DNA of 64,000 bases from GCA-2683825 sp965662355 (GTDB lineage: Bacteria > Planctomycetota > UBA1135 > GCA-002686595), in assembly GCA_965662355.1 (NCBI GenBank), contig CBFIHP010000005.1, forward strand, positions 296,938-360,937. The letters are read 5' to 3'. The translations under genes were made by a program, and so were the position numbers. Below are positions 52,132 to 61,610 of this stretch, in pieces. Under the pieces are notes generated by a model, which ran no database searches, was not told where the DNA came from, and saw nothing but the letters and a program-made list of their open reading frames with translations. Each line of letters starts with the position of its first letter. Within the stretch, counting starts at the first letter, position 1.

Positions 52132-52563
52132 ATGCGCGCACGCTTCCTGCTCCCCTGCCTGATGATCTTCACTTTCCTCGCGGCACCCGCTTGCCGGGGT
52201 TTCCAGGGCCGAAACGATTCCCTGGTGGGTCTTAACGATGCGGCCTGGACGAAGCTGGGCGAGCGCCGTGTCAGCTTCGCGGCCGAGAGCGACACGATCC
52301 ACGTGACCCACCTGAAAGGCCGCTATCGCCGACTGACCTTCGTCGTACGCGAAAGCTCTGTCGAGATGTACGACGTCGTCGTGACCTTTGCCAATGGTGA
52401 CGTCTATGCGCCGGCGACGCGCCTGCACTTCAACGCCGATTCTCGCTCACGGGTCATCGATTTGCCCGGCGCACGACGCACGGTCAAGAAGGTCGAGTTC
52501 CGTTATCGCAGCAAGAACGTGTTCAACGGCTTTGGAGAGGTCGAGCTTTGGGGCAAGAAGTAG
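52132..52563 (+). CDS. Small lipoprotein, DUF2541-like
   Basis: 143 residues. Signal peptide with lipobox-like APAC (Cys21). The mature part is a beta-rich domain: WTKLGERRVSF, ITVTHLKGRYRRLTFVV-like strand pattern, VVVTFANGDVY, IDLPGARRTVKKVEFRYRSK. This layout matches DUF2541-type secreted proteins of unknown function. It reads divergently from the formate dehydrogenase gene (about 170 bp away) and stands 57 bp before hrpB. A TAGCCT box lies about 19 nt before the ATG. Confidence 0.65.
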   Translation: MRARFLLPCLMIFTFLAAPACRGFQGRNDSLVGLNDAAWTKLGERRVSFAAESDTIHVTHLKGRYRRLTFVVRESSVEMYDVVVTFANGDVYAPATRLHFNADSRSRVIDLPGARRTVKKVEFRYRSKNVFNGFGEVELWGKK

Positions 52564-52608
52564 TGACTTCGCTTGCGTGAGCGCCTTCTGAGTCACGCTC
52601 GTTCGGCC

Positions 52609-52614
52609 TAGACT
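52609..52614 (+). promoter_or_regulatory. -10-like box TAGACT, 6 nt from start of hrpB
   Basis: TAGACT, six bases, GTG 52621. A weak -35-like TTCTGA lies 17 nt upstream of it. Confidence 0.5.
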
Positions 52615-52620
52615 CTGCGG

Positions 52621-55167
52621 GTGCCTGAGCATCTAGCGCTGCCGATCGACGAGGTTCTCCCTCAACTCGTGCGCGAGTTGAAGGAGGGGCCGGCCGTAGT
52701 CCTCACGGCTCCCCCAGGAGCCGGCAAGACGACCCGCGTACCGCCGGCCTTGGTCGATGCGGGGTTCGGGCCCGTACTCGTGGTCGAGCCGCGGCGTCTG
52801 TCGGCCCGCGCCGCCGCGCGGCGAGTTGCAGAGGAGCGTAGCGTTCAACTCGGCCAGGAGGTGGGCTATCACGTGCGCTTCGATCGCAAGGCTGGGGCGG
52901 CCACGCAGGTGCTTTTCTGCACCGATGGAATCCTGCTGCGTCGTTTGCAGGACGACCCGTTCCTGGAGGGGGTTTCCTGCATCCTGTTCGATGAGTTCCA
53001 CGAGCGTCGCCTGGGCGCGGATCTGGCGCTCGCCATGGCGCGCCGCGTGCAAACCGAAGTGCGCGCCGATCTTAAGTTGCTCGTGACCTCGGCCACGCTG
53101 GATGCCGAACCGGTGGCGCGTTTCCTCAGCGCGCCGATCGTGGCGAGCGAGGGGCGGCTTCATTCCGTGGAGACGCGGCATCTGCCGGCCCTGCCTTCCG
53201 GTGGGCGCAGCGAGCGCATCGAGGATCACGTCGAACGCGCCATTCGCGAAGCCCTCGATGCCTCGCCGGGCGATGTCTTGTGCTTCCTTCCGGGGGTAGG
53301 GGAGATTCGGCGTTGCGCAAGGAAGCTCGAGGGACTTCTCCGGAGTCGCAGCGTGGAGCTGCACGAGCTCTACGGCGATCTGCCTCCGGCGAAACAGGAT
53401 GCCGCCTTGCGCGCGGGCAAGCAGCGTCGCGTTGTCCTGTCGACGAACGTGGCCGAGTCGAGCGTGACCGTACAAGGCGTGCGCGCAGTGGTGGACTCGG
53501 GAGAAGCCCGAGTCATGCGCCACGTGGCCGCGGTCGGGATCGATCGTCTGGCGCTCGAGCGCATCGATCGTGCCGCGGCGGATCAACGCCGCGGTCGGGC
53601 TGGTCGGGAAGCCCGCGGAGTGTGCTGGCGGCTGTGGAGCCAGGCCGATGATCGTGCCCTCGCGCCCCATCTCGAACCGGAAGTGCGTCGCCTGGATCTC
53701 GCTGGCCCGCTCCTGGAACTCGCCTGTTGGGGCGAGTCCGACCCGGACGCGTTCCCGTGGTTCGAAACGCCCCCCGTGGAGGCGGTCGAGCGCGCACAAG
53801 CCGTCCTGCGCACGTTGGGGGCCATCGATGCACAAGGCAAGGTCTCGGCCCGTGGTCGTGCGCTGCGAGCGTTGCCCGTGCATCCGCGCTTGGCGGCCAT
53901 GATCCTCGAAGGGGTCGAACGTGGCGTGCCGGAACGCGCGACCCTTGCGGCAGCTCTGTTGTCGGAGCGCGATCCGTTTCGGCGACCTGAGCAGGGCCGC
54001 TTCGAGCGCATACGGGGCCACAGGCCGGATGCTACGGACTCCGATCTGTTTGTGCGCGTGCTTGCAATCGAGGAGTTCGAGGCCCGGGGTGCGACGAGTT
54101 TCGCCGTCGGAGAGCTGATGCCCGGGGCCGCGCGCTCGATCCTGCGCACAGCGGACCAGCTCTTGCGCATGGCGCGACGCAAACGCACCGCGAAAGAACC
54201 GGAGGAACGCTCGATCGATCTGGCACGGGCCGTGTACGCGGGCTTCCCTGACCGCCTTTGCCGCCGCCGTAGCACCGATCCCGAACGCGCTGTGATGGTT
54301 GGGGGGCGCGGCGTCAAGTTGTCGGCCAGCTCGAGCGTCACCGAGGCGGAGTTGTTCTGCGCAGTCGATATCGACGCCGGTGGCCATGAAGGCTTCGTGC
54401 GCATCGCCTCACAGGTCGAACGCGACTGGGTCGATGGGGGCCGAACGCGAACGCTCATCGAGGGCGCCTTCGATGAAAAGAGTGGTCGCGTCGTCGGACG
54501 CCGTCGCGTCTATCTGGGTGAACTGCTCCTCGAGGGGAGCGATCACTCGTTGCAGGATACCGAGGAGTGCGAACGCGTTTTGCTGGAAGCTGCGCGCAAG
54601 GATGTTCGACGTGCGCTGGAGTTGGATCGCCCCGAGATCGAACAACTCGGTGCGCGCCTTGCGTGTGTTCGTGCCTGGCGCCCGGACCTGGGGCTACCGG
54701 CCGCCGACGAGGCGGCCTACCGGGGACTGTTGCCGATGCTGGTTTGTGGACGTCGTTCCTTCGCGGATCTGGCACGCGCGCCTTTGGCGGACAATTTTCT
54801 CGGCATGCTGACCCACTCTCAACGCCAGGGGCTCGAGCGCGAGGCCCCCGAACGCATCCTCGTGCCCAGTGGCAGTTGGCTGAAGTTGAAGTACGAAGCC
54901 GGTCGGCCGCCGGTGCTCGCCGTTCGGATTCAAGAACTCTTCGGTTTGCCGGATTCACCGACCGTGGCCAGCGGCAAGGTGCGTGTGCTCTTGCACTTGA
55001 CCGCACCAAACGGTCGCCCCCAGCAGGTCACCGACGATCTGGCTAGCTTCTGGAATAACGTGTACCACACTGTGCGCAAGGACCTTCGCGCGCGTTATCC
55101 CAAGCACGATTGGCCCGAGGACCCGCTCTCGGCCAAGCCACGTTCGCGCCCCAAGCGACGCCGGTAG
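52621..55167 (+). CDS. hrpB: ATP-dependent helicase HrpB
   Basis: 848 residues, GTG start. DEAH/RHA-type helicase: Walker A TAPPGAGKTT (residues 29-38), ILFDEFHERR (DEFH box at 124-127), VTSATLD, and motif V/VI VVLSTNVAESSVTV and ADQRRGRAGREARG. The HrpB-specific C-terminal region follows, ending in a basic tail (KPRSRPKRRR). Length and order match bacterial HrpB. Its RNA or nucleic-acid role is poorly known; it is not restricted to virulence despite the name. Confidence 0.93.
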   Translation: MPEHLALPIDEVLPQLVRELKEGPAVVLTAPPGAGKTTRVPPALVDAGFGPVLVVEPRRLSARAAARRVAEERSVQLGQEVGYHVRFDRKAGAATQVLFCTDGILLRRLQDDPFLEGVSCILFDEFHERRLGADLALAMARRVQTEVRADLKLLVTSATLDAEPVARFLSAPIVASEGRLHSVETRHLPALPSGGRSERIEDHVERAIREALDASPGDVLCFLPGVGEIRRCARKLEGLLRSRSVELHELYGDLPPAKQDAALRAGKQRRVVLSTNVAESSVTVQGVRAVVDSGEARVMRHVAAVGIDRLALERIDRAAADQRRGRAGREARGVCWRLWSQADDRALAPHLEPEVRRLDLAGPLLELACWGESDPDAFPWFETPPVEAVERAQAVLRTLGAIDAQGKVSARGRALRALPVHPRLAAMILEGVERGVPERATLAAALLSERDPFRRPEQGRFERIRGHRPDATDSDLFVRVLAIEEFEARGATSFAVGELMPGAARSILRTADQLLRMARRKRTAKEPEERSIDLARAVYAGFPDRLCRRRSTDPERAVMVGGRGVKLSASSSVTEAELFCAVDIDAGGHEGFVRIASQVERDWVDGGRTRTLIEGAFDEKSGRVVGRRRVYLGELLLEGSDHSLQDTEECERVLLEAARKDVRRALELDRPEIEQLGARLACVRAWRPDLGLPAADEAAYRGLLPMLVCGRRSFADLARAPLADNFLGMLTHSQRQGLEREAPERILVPSGSWLKLKYEAGRPPVLAVRIQELFGLPDSPTVASGKVRVLLHLTAPNGRPQQVTDDLASFWNNVYHTVRKDLRARYPKHDWPEDPLSAKPRSRPKRRR

Positions 55168-55188
55168 ACAGGCAAGGGCCGAACGCGA

Positions 55189-55539
55189 CTAGGTGCCTTC
55201 GGCCAAACGCTGAAGGAGCCGGCGGAATTCCGCCAAGAGTGGTTTTCGATAGAGCTTCTTCGTGTTCACGATCTCGAGGTCGATCTCGGCCCACATCCGG
55301 CGAGGCCAGATCGCGCGTTCGTGTCCCAGGGGCAGGTCGTCGATCTCCGCCTCGACGGAGAAGATGTTGTCAAAGTCCTCGTCGTCGCTCCACCCGAGCA
55401 CACGGAGCAGTGGTACCAGCTCGCGCACACCGATCAGGAGGTCCTTCTTGTTCGCGAGAATCTCCTTCGCGATCCGAGCCGCAAGCTTGCAAGTCTCCGG
55501 ATCCAATGCCGGGGCCTTATTCGTCGCGCCCGACGACAT
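55189..55539 (-). CDS. Hypothetical 116-residue protein (DUF2489-like pattern)
   Basis: Start ATG 55539 lies inside the end of the S10 peptidase gene (23-bp same-strand overlap). It is helical, with KLAARIAKEILANKKDLLIGVREL, then an acidic DDEDFDNIFSVEAEIDDLP and RAIWPRRMW. The pattern of a helix, a short Asp-rich segment and an (L)P-x-G-x-x-R-x-x-W motif recalls DUF2489-type proteins, but the match is loose. It is soluble and cytoplasmic. No function is proposed. Confidence 0.55.
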   Translation of the reverse strand: MSSGATNKAPALDPETCKLAARIAKEILANKKDLLIGVRELVPLLRVLGWSDDEDFDNIFSVEAEIDDLPLGHERAIWPRRMWAEIDLEIVNTKKLYRKPLLAEFRRLLQRLAEGT

Positions 55540-57016
55540 CCAGAACGAACGTTCGCACATCGCTCTGGAGCTTGGCGAGCGAAGCGTGGTTGACGTACAT
55601 CATGTGGCCGGCCTCGTAGTACGTGAAGTGCAGTCTTTCGCTGACGACACCCGAGCGATTCAGGCTGTACTCGGCCCCGAAGAAGGGCGTGGCGAAGTCG
55701 TAGTACCCTGCGGCGACGAGCACGTGAAGATCAGAGTTCTGGCGCATGGCCTTGCCGATATAAGGCGCGACGTTCAGGTACGTCGGGCGTCCGTGGCCTT
55801 GCAGCTTCCAGTCCCAGCTGCCATATAGGCCGCCGATGATCGTGTATTGGTCGTCGACATCCACCTTCAAGGTTTCACGCAGGTAGCTGTTCAGTCCCGC
55901 GGTATACGCGCCGTCGATGCCGTAGAAGGAAGGGTCCGTTTCCGGATTTTCGCCGGCGTCATCCATGTCCTCGCCGGTGTAGCGCGAGTCGAGTCGGCCG
56001 ACGGTCAGACCGCGATCCCGCAGGAGCTCTTTCTGGAAGCGTCCTGGGTGCAGGCGAAGGTCCGAGCGCTCGATGTACGTTTCGTCAAGGCCGGTCAGCT
56101 CGGCCAGGCGAGCACGAACGCGTGCCCGCTCGGCGTCGGGGAGAGACGCACCCTGAAGCAGCGCATGTGCGTAATCGGTCAATGCGAACTGGCGTGCCTG
56201 GTCGACGAATTCATCCACGGGGATGCCCTTGCCAGCCTTGCCGTGATACTGAGCGGTCGCGGCCATCGTCGGCAGGTGAATCAGATGGGGGATATCGTTG
56301 CCAGGCGTCGTGCTGACGATGGAGAAGTCGAGGATGGTTGAGATCAGGAAGATGCCGTTGATGGCGACGTCGTCGAATCCGCCCTCCAGCTCGCGCACGA
56401 CCGCTGCAGAGCGCGTGGTCCCGTAGCTCTCACCGCCGATGAACTTGGGGGAGTTCCAACGCCCGTTCTTGCTGATCCACTTGCGAATGACCCGAGCGAC
56501 CGAACGCGCATCTTGATGCACGCCGAAGAAGTCTTCGCCCTTGGCTTCGCCCAGTGTCTTGCTGAAGCCCGTGCCGACGGGATCGATGAACACGACGTCG
56601 GAAACATCGAGGAAGCAACCCGGATTGTCGACCAGGCCGTACGGAGGTCCGCCGTCGTCCTTGGCGTCGCTCGGAACATTCACGCGCTTTGGACCAAAAA
56701 CCCCCATGTGCAACCAGACCGAGGAAGAGCCGGGCCCACCGTTCCAGAGAAAGCTGACGGGGCGCCCCGTAGGATCCACGACACCCTCCTTGACGTATGC
56801 GATCGTGAAAACCGAAGCCTCACGTTCACCCTCCTTCGTCTCGAGAATCACCTCCTCGACCGTGGCGGCATAAGCCACCCGCGTCCCGTTGAACGTACCC
56901 GTATGTTCCGTCCGAAAGCGGCGCGGCCCGCGCAAGTCTTCCTTGGAAACATCCGAATGCTCTTCCTGAAAGAATGGCAACACAAAGAGGCTGGAGCTGA
57001 TGAGAAGCGTGAGCAT
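55517..57016 (-). CDS. Secreted S10 serine carboxypeptidase
   Basis: 499 residues with a signal peptide. All S10 marks are present: FLWNGGPGSSSVWLH, DPVGTGFSK, the nucleophile Ser in FIGGESYGTTR, the catalytic Asp in AAGYYDFATPF and the His in YYEAGHMMYVN. It removes C-terminal residues at acidic pH in the family. It is of the bacterial long type with an insertion around 230-330. A TAGAAT box ends 6 nt before the ATG. It is probably co-transcribed with the small overlapping gene downstream. Confidence 0.92.
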   Translation of the reverse strand: MLTLLISSSLFVLPFFQEEHSDVSKEDLRGPRRFRTEHTGTFNGTRVAYAATVEEVILETKEGEREASVFTIAYVKEGVVDPTGRPVSFLWNGGPGSSSVWLHMGVFGPKRVNVPSDAKDDGGPPYGLVDNPGCFLDVSDVVFIDPVGTGFSKTLGEAKGEDFFGVHQDARSVARVIRKWISKNGRWNSPKFIGGESYGTTRSAAVVRELEGGFDDVAINGIFLISTILDFSIVSTTPGNDIPHLIHLPTMAATAQYHGKAGKGIPVDEFVDQARQFALTDYAHALLQGASLPDAERARVRARLAELTGLDETYIERSDLRLHPGRFQKELLRDRGLTVGRLDSRYTGEDMDDAGENPETDPSFYGIDGAYTAGLNSYLRETLKVDVDDQYTIIGGLYGSWDWKLQGHGRPTYLNVAPYIGKAMRQNSDLHVLVAAGYYDFATPFFGAEYSLNRSGVVSERLHFTYYEAGHMMYVNHASLAKLQSDVRTFVLDVVGRDE

Positions 57017-57022
57017 GCCCGC

Positions 57023-57028
57023 ATTCTA
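57023..57028 (-). promoter_or_regulatory. -10-like box TAGAAT, 6 nt from start of the S10 peptidase gene
   Basis: Minus-strand TAGAAT, six bases, ATG 57016. Identical in sequence and spacing to the box before the DUF1028 gene at 39120. Confidence 0.5.
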
Positions 57029-57190
57029 GCCGACATACGGCGTCAGACACTCTTCGATGGGATGTCGCAAAGATCGCCCCTCTTGGCCACTTCCCCAGCC
57101 GTAGGTGCAACTTCCCGTTGAAGAGAACCTGTCGTCCAGGCGTTATCCTCGAGCGATCGCGGGCCCTTGCACAGAAACCGGAGCTGGAAC

Positions 57191-58423
57191 ATGGAAGTTG
57201 GAAACGCGCGGAGTCGCAAGATCGAGTTCGAAAATGGTCGAGGGCAAAGCCTGGCAGCCCGTCTGGAGCTTCCGGGGGACTCACCACGGGGGTTTTGCCT
57301 CTTCGCCCACTGCTTTACGTGCTCGAAGGACATTGCGGCTGCGGCCCGCATCGCCCGGGCGCTCTGCGAAAGAGGCTACGGCGTTCTGCGTTTCGACTTC
57401 ACAGGCCTCGGAGGTAGCGAGGGGGACTTCGCCAACACCAACTTCTCCTCGAATGTGGCCGATCTCCTGTGCGCGGTCGACTATCTGCGTCAGAACCATG
57501 CGGCACCCGCGCTCCTGATCGGCCACAGTCTCGGCGGTGCGGCCGTGCTCTCGGCGGCCAGCGACGTGCCCGAGGCCTTGGGGGTGGTGACCCTTGGTGC
57601 TCCCAGCGATACCGCGCACTTGAAGCACTTGCTCGAGGGCCGGCTGGAGGACATCGAACGCGACGGTAGCGCGCGCGTCGCCATCGCCGGGCGCGCCTTT
57701 ACGATCAAGCGCGAGTTCGTCGAGGATCTCGACGAGCACCGTCTCAACACACGCATCCGCGGGATGCACAAGGCGCTTCTGATTATGCACGCCCCGGACG
57801 ACGACGTCGTCGAAATCGATCATGCCCGCCGTATCTATGCGGCAGCCGAGCACCCCAAGAGCTTTCTATCGCTCGACGGTGCGGATCATCTGTTGACGCG
57901 GCGCGAGGACTCCGAGTACGTCGCCGGATTGATCGCCGCCTGGGCGTCGCGCTACGTTCCCGAGAGAGAACGCGAAACCGGGGCGTCGGCCGAAGGCCAC
58001 GTCGTCGTCTCCGAACGTGCTGGCAGCCTCACGCAAGACATCCAGGTGGGCAGGCACAGCCTCATCGCCGACGAGCCGACCTCGGTCGGAGGTCTCGATC
58101 TCGGCCCGACTCCCTACGATCTGTTACTGGCCGCTCTGGGGGCCTGCACATCAATGACCCTGCGCATGTACGCGCGACACAAGGACCTCCCCCTCGAGGG
58201 CGTCGCCGTGCGCTTGAAACACGAGAAGATCCACGCCAAGGATTGCGAGAGCTGCGAGAGTGAAACCGGTCGCGTGGATCGCATCGAGCGTGAAATCGTC
58301 CTCGCGGGCCCGCTGGACAGCGCCCAGCGTGCGCGCATGCTGGAAATCGCGGATCGCTGTCCCGTGCATCGCACGCTCTTCGGAGAGAAGCAAGTGCCGA
58401 CGCGCCTGGTCGCGTCACTCTGA
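57191..58423 (+). CDS. Alpha/beta hydrolase fused to OsmC-like domain
   Basis: 410 residues from ATG 57191. Residues ~1-255: alpha/beta hydrolase with FAHCFTCSKD near the oxyanion hole, FDFTGLGGSEG, nucleophile elbow LIGHSLGGAA, and acid/His in HAPDDDVVE and LDGADHLL. Residues ~270-410: OsmC/Ohr-like domain with PYDLLLAALGACTSMTLRMYARHK carrying the first reactive Cys, and DRCPVHRTL with the second. Such fusions are a known family. The OsmC part probably handles organic peroxides or thiol substrates, with the hydrolase acting on the same molecule. No signal peptide. Confidence 0.9.
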   Translation: MEVGNARSRKIEFENGRGQSLAARLELPGDSPRGFCLFAHCFTCSKDIAAAARIARALCERGYGVLRFDFTGLGGSEGDFANTNFSSNVADLLCAVDYLRQNHAAPALLIGHSLGGAAVLSAASDVPEALGVVTLGAPSDTAHLKHLLEGRLEDIERDGSARVAIAGRAFTIKREFVEDLDEHRLNTRIRGMHKALLIMHAPDDDVVEIDHARRIYAAAEHPKSFLSLDGADHLLTRREDSEYVAGLIAAWASRYVPERERETGASAEGHVVVSERAGSLTQDIQVGRHSLIADEPTSVGGLDLGPTPYDLLLAALGACTSMTLRMYARHKDLPLEGVAVRLKHEKIHAKDCESCESETGRVDRIEREIVLAGPLDSAQRARMLEIADRCPVHRTLFGEKQVPTRLVASL

Positions 58424-58464
58424 CGAATTATGGCTAACGACCGGCCGCGCGCGTCGTCAGGACC

Positions 58465-60102
58465 TCAGAGATGCAATACGGCTTTCAATCCGTTGGTTGC
58501 CGTGACCAGTCCGCCGCCGATGGCAAAGGCCTGTAGATAGCCGACCTGACCAACGAGGTTCATGTTGGCCGGCAGAGCGAAGTCGTGCTGGGAGAGGCTA
58601 CCCGCGACGAGTGCCGTGCTCGAGACGAGCGGGATCGAAGCGGGGTTGATGAGCAACTCGCCAAAGCCCAAAACCAGGCCTTCGGACGGTTCGGAATAAC
58701 CGAGAACGGCGCTGAGTGTGGCTTGCGGAAGCGTCGTGGTGTCGACCTGTGTGCTGAACGTGGTGCCCAGAACCGGCGTCGTCAAACCCGAGAAGAGCTC
58801 GTCGTTCACGCCCGTACCGTTGTAGGCGACGAGGAGAGCGGTATACGGGTCGTAGCCGTCGATGCCCGTGAGATTCCAGCCCTGTGGATCGAGGAACTGC
58901 CCGAGGTCACGCGTCTCGTAGAAGCGATCGAAGCGGCCGTACTGGGCGAAGTTTGAGGCGCACGAGCTGAAGCCTGCACTGGCAATACCGAAGACGCGCT
59001 TGCGCGGATCGAAGAGCGGTGATCCCGAGCTGCCGCCCTGGATGATGCCGACTTCGAACGAAACGTTCCAGCGGTTCGATGCCAGGGCGGGGGCCTGGTT
59101 GTCGCGTTGGATCTTCTTAGGATTGCCGGCCGGGTGACTGACGCCGACGGCGGGCGCGTCGATGTCCTCAGCGAGAGTCCAGCCGCAATAGAAGGGCTCG
59201 TAGGACGAAGGGGGCGTTTGGGTCAGAACGTAGAGGCGCCCGTCGTAGGGATTGCTGGCCTTCAAGAAGGTGGCACCGGAGAGTGTCTTGGACTGGGACG
59301 AGCCTCCGCTGGAGCAGCCGGTACGTTCATACTCGAAGATGAAGACGGCATTGGTGATATCGCCGCAATGTTCGGCGGTCATGATGAAGGGGGTGCCGTC
59401 CTCGGCCGTGTTGTTGACGAGGAAGCCCGTGCACCCGCCTGCGCCGCCGATCATCCATACGACGCCGCGCTTGACGTCTTGAAAGTTGTCGCCCGCCGGA
59501 CAGTTGATATCGACGAGACAACCCCCTCCCGAGAACTGCGCTTCGCTCAAGTGGGCGAGGATGTTGCGGTAGTCATGGGTGACCTCGCCGACTTCCAGGG
59601 CCGGGAGTCTTCCGCCCCTTGGATGGACGTACTCGACGAGGATGCGGTCACCGGCCACGGGCTGTACGGCCAGCTTGCCGTTGGGCTTCTCGTTCGCTTC
59701 GGTGTACGCGCCGAGGATGTCGCTCTTTGCCGGGTCATAGAGGAACAGCAGGCCACCTTCGGGAATATCGAAGCGGGCGAAGGTGACACCCAGGGTCAAG
59801 GCGCCGGGTGACGCGATTTCCAGACGCCAAACCAGCTGGCCCGTCGACGTGATGTCCCAGCGTCCGTGATCCGTACTGGAGAGGGCGGTTTCGATGGTAG
59901 CGCCGTAACGGAAGGGCCAGTTGTCACGGTCCTCGTCCTCCGCAATCAAGGCGTCGACATCGGGCGTGGGAAGGACCACCAGGGGGACCGCTCCAGGCAG
60001 GGGTTCGGTGCTTGAGGCGGGTTCGCCAGGATGGCGAATCTGTCCGTGGGCGACGAGGGAGGCGCTGAGAAGGGCTGCGAGCTTTATCGAGAAACGCGGC
60101 AT
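58465..60102 (-). CDS. Secreted trypsin-like (lysyl endopeptidase-type) protease with shared C-terminal domain
   Basis: 545 residues from ATG 60102; the signal peptide ends near VAHGQ. An N-terminal beta-rich pro-region covers ~30-180. The chymotrypsin-fold domain follows: GGCTGFLVNNT, catalytic His in MTAEHCGD, and nucleophile in IQGGSSGSPLFDPR, resembling Achromobacter lysyl endopeptidase. Residues 428-545 are the NGTGVN...PVLGTTF...LPAN...ATNGL domain shared with proteins at 24369 and 48355, here without the cysteine pair. Secreted protein degradation is the likely job. Confidence 0.85.
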   Translation of the reverse strand: MPRFSIKLAALLSASLVAHGQIRHPGEPASSTEPLPGAVPLVVLPTPDVDALIAEDEDRDNWPFRYGATIETALSSTDHGRWDITSTGQLVWRLEIASPGALTLGVTFARFDIPEGGLLFLYDPAKSDILGAYTEANEKPNGKLAVQPVAGDRILVEYVHPRGGRLPALEVGEVTHDYRNILAHLSEAQFSGGGCLVDINCPAGDNFQDVKRGVVWMIGGAGGCTGFLVNNTAEDGTPFIMTAEHCGDITNAVFIFEYERTGCSSGGSSQSKTLSGATFLKASNPYDGRLYVLTQTPPSSYEPFYCGWTLAEDIDAPAVGVSHPAGNPKKIQRDNQAPALASNRWNVSFEVGIIQGGSSGSPLFDPRKRVFGIASAGFSSCASNFAQYGRFDRFYETRDLGQFLDPQGWNLTGIDGYDPYTALLVAYNGTGVNDELFSGLTTPVLGTTFSTQVDTTTLPQATLSAVLGYSEPSEGLVLGFGELLINPASIPLVSSTALVAGSLSQHDFALPANMNLVGQVGYLQAFAIGGGLVTATNGLKAVLHL

Positions 60103-60197
60103 GGGGCAATGACGTAGGTGGTCGCGGTGGGCGGAAAAGATTCTATCCGACCACGGGCATTCCCGCGGTACCTGGGACAAGGCATCCTAATTCGGTC

Positions 60198-61565
60198 ATG
60201 CGCACGTTGATCTCACTCCTCCTCATCTTCTCCTTATTCGGTACTCTTCAAGTTCTCGAAGCCAATGCGCAGCGACGCGGTCCAAGGGCTCAGAAGCAGG
60301 ACAGATTAGGACCCTTGCCGGATTGGGCCCTCGAGAGTTGGATGTTCCGCCGGCAGGTGGGGCGTCCATTCGCCTTACTGGAGGCCAACGTGATCGATGT
60401 CGCCACCGGTGAGGTCATGGAGGGAGCCCACATCGTCGTGCGCGGCGACCGCATCGAATCCGTGGGCTACGACGACCCCCCCGAGGATGCCGAATTGATC
60501 GATGCGCGCGATCTGTGGGTCATTCCCGGGTTGCTGGATCTGCACGCCCACGTGATTCCGAAATCGCCTCTCTATCCCATGGCGCTCTCGGCGGAGGAGA
60601 CCATGGTGAAGCTCGTGCAACATGGCGTGACCGCCATCCGCTGCCTGCCTTTGACTAGCGAGCACGCCCACGAATGGCGAGCCAAGATCACGCTCGGCCG
60701 CATCGTCGGTCCCGCGATGGTGATCAGCAGCCCCGTCTTCGAGCGCGAGCCCCAGCGCACGAGCTTTGGCTTCGGCGATGCGCAGACCGCGTCCGAATGG
60801 GTGCGCCGCGAAGCCTTGAACGGCTCGCGTTGGATCAAGGTGTACAACGCGATGGACCCCGAGTCGCTCAAGGCGATCGTCGACACGGCGCACGAATTCG
60901 GCATGAGGGTCTGTGGGCACACCGAGGAAGTTCCACCCTTCGAAGCCTCGGAGATCGGCATGGACTGCGTCGAGCACATGGTCTCGATCCCGCTCTCTTG
61001 CATGCGCGACGTCGAGCCGCCGCCGGGCATGGACCTGCTCGCGCGCACGGCCTGGCGTTGGGAGAACTACGACGAAGCCCAGGGGCTGCGTCTCATGGAG
61101 ACGTTCAAGAAGAACCGCACGGCCTGGGTGCCGACGCTCGTCGTCACGGAGAGGATCATCACAATCAAGGGCCACGACGGCAGTTCCCAGACCGACGAAT
61201 CCGTACTCACCTCGCTGCGCGAAGCCTTGACGAAGTCCGCCCGCCTCGCCGTTCACCTCCACCGCATCGGTGGCCGCGTCGGTCTCGGCACCGACTTCCC
61301 CATCGACGGCGTTCTCCCCGGCGTCTCCGTCCATCGCGAGCTCGAACTCCTCGTCGAAGCGGGTGGCGCCACCCCCCTCGAAGCCCTTCAGATCGCCACC
61401 CGCTCCTCCGCCGAAATCCTCGGCCTCCAATCCCTTCTGGGCTCCATCCAAAAAGGCTCCCTGGCCCACCTCGTCCTCCTCGACCAAAACCCCCTCCAAA
61501 ACATCTCCAACACCCAGACCATCACCCAGGTCATCCACGACGGCCACCTCCTCCAAAAACGCTAG
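60198..61565 (+). CDS. Secreted amidohydrolase (imidazolonepropionase/prolidase-like)
   Basis: 455 residues with a signal peptide ending near ANAQ. Amidohydrolase-superfamily features: ANVIDVATGEVMEGAHIVVRGDRIESV, metal site GLLDLHAHV, IKVYNAM (position of the bridging Lys/Glu), CGHTEEVP, CVEHMVS, and GLGTDFPIDGV with the final metal Asp. Members of this branch (Xaa-Pro dipeptidase-like or imidazolonepropionase-related) hydrolyse cyclic amides or dipeptides. A CATCCT box lies 9 nt before the ATG. The substrate is unassigned. Confidence 0.87.
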   Translation: MRTLISLLLIFSLFGTLQVLEANAQRRGPRAQKQDRLGPLPDWALESWMFRRQVGRPFALLEANVIDVATGEVMEGAHIVVRGDRIESVGYDDPPEDAELIDARDLWVIPGLLDLHAHVIPKSPLYPMALSAEETMVKLVQHGVTAIRCLPLTSEHAHEWRAKITLGRIVGPAMVISSPVFEREPQRTSFGFGDAQTASEWVRREALNGSRWIKVYNAMDPESLKAIVDTAHEFGMRVCGHTEEVPPFEASEIGMDCVEHMVSIPLSCMRDVEPPPGMDLLARTAWRWENYDEAQGLRLMETFKKNRTAWVPTLVVTERIITIKGHDGSSQTDESVLTSLREALTKSARLAVHLHRIGGRVGLGTDFPIDGVLPGVSVHRELELLVEAGGATPLEALQIATRSSAEILGLQSLLGSIQKGSLAHLVLLDQNPLQNISNTQTITQVIHDGHLLQKR

Positions 61566-61610
61566 ATAGGGAGTCACGCAGCGGGTGCTGTGCGACTCCG
61601 TATCTGGGGT

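Noticed and set aside
52633..54387. 584-codon minus-strand frame inside hrpB
   Set aside because: The plus strand encodes complete helicase motifs; the antisense frame is a codon-bias shadow.
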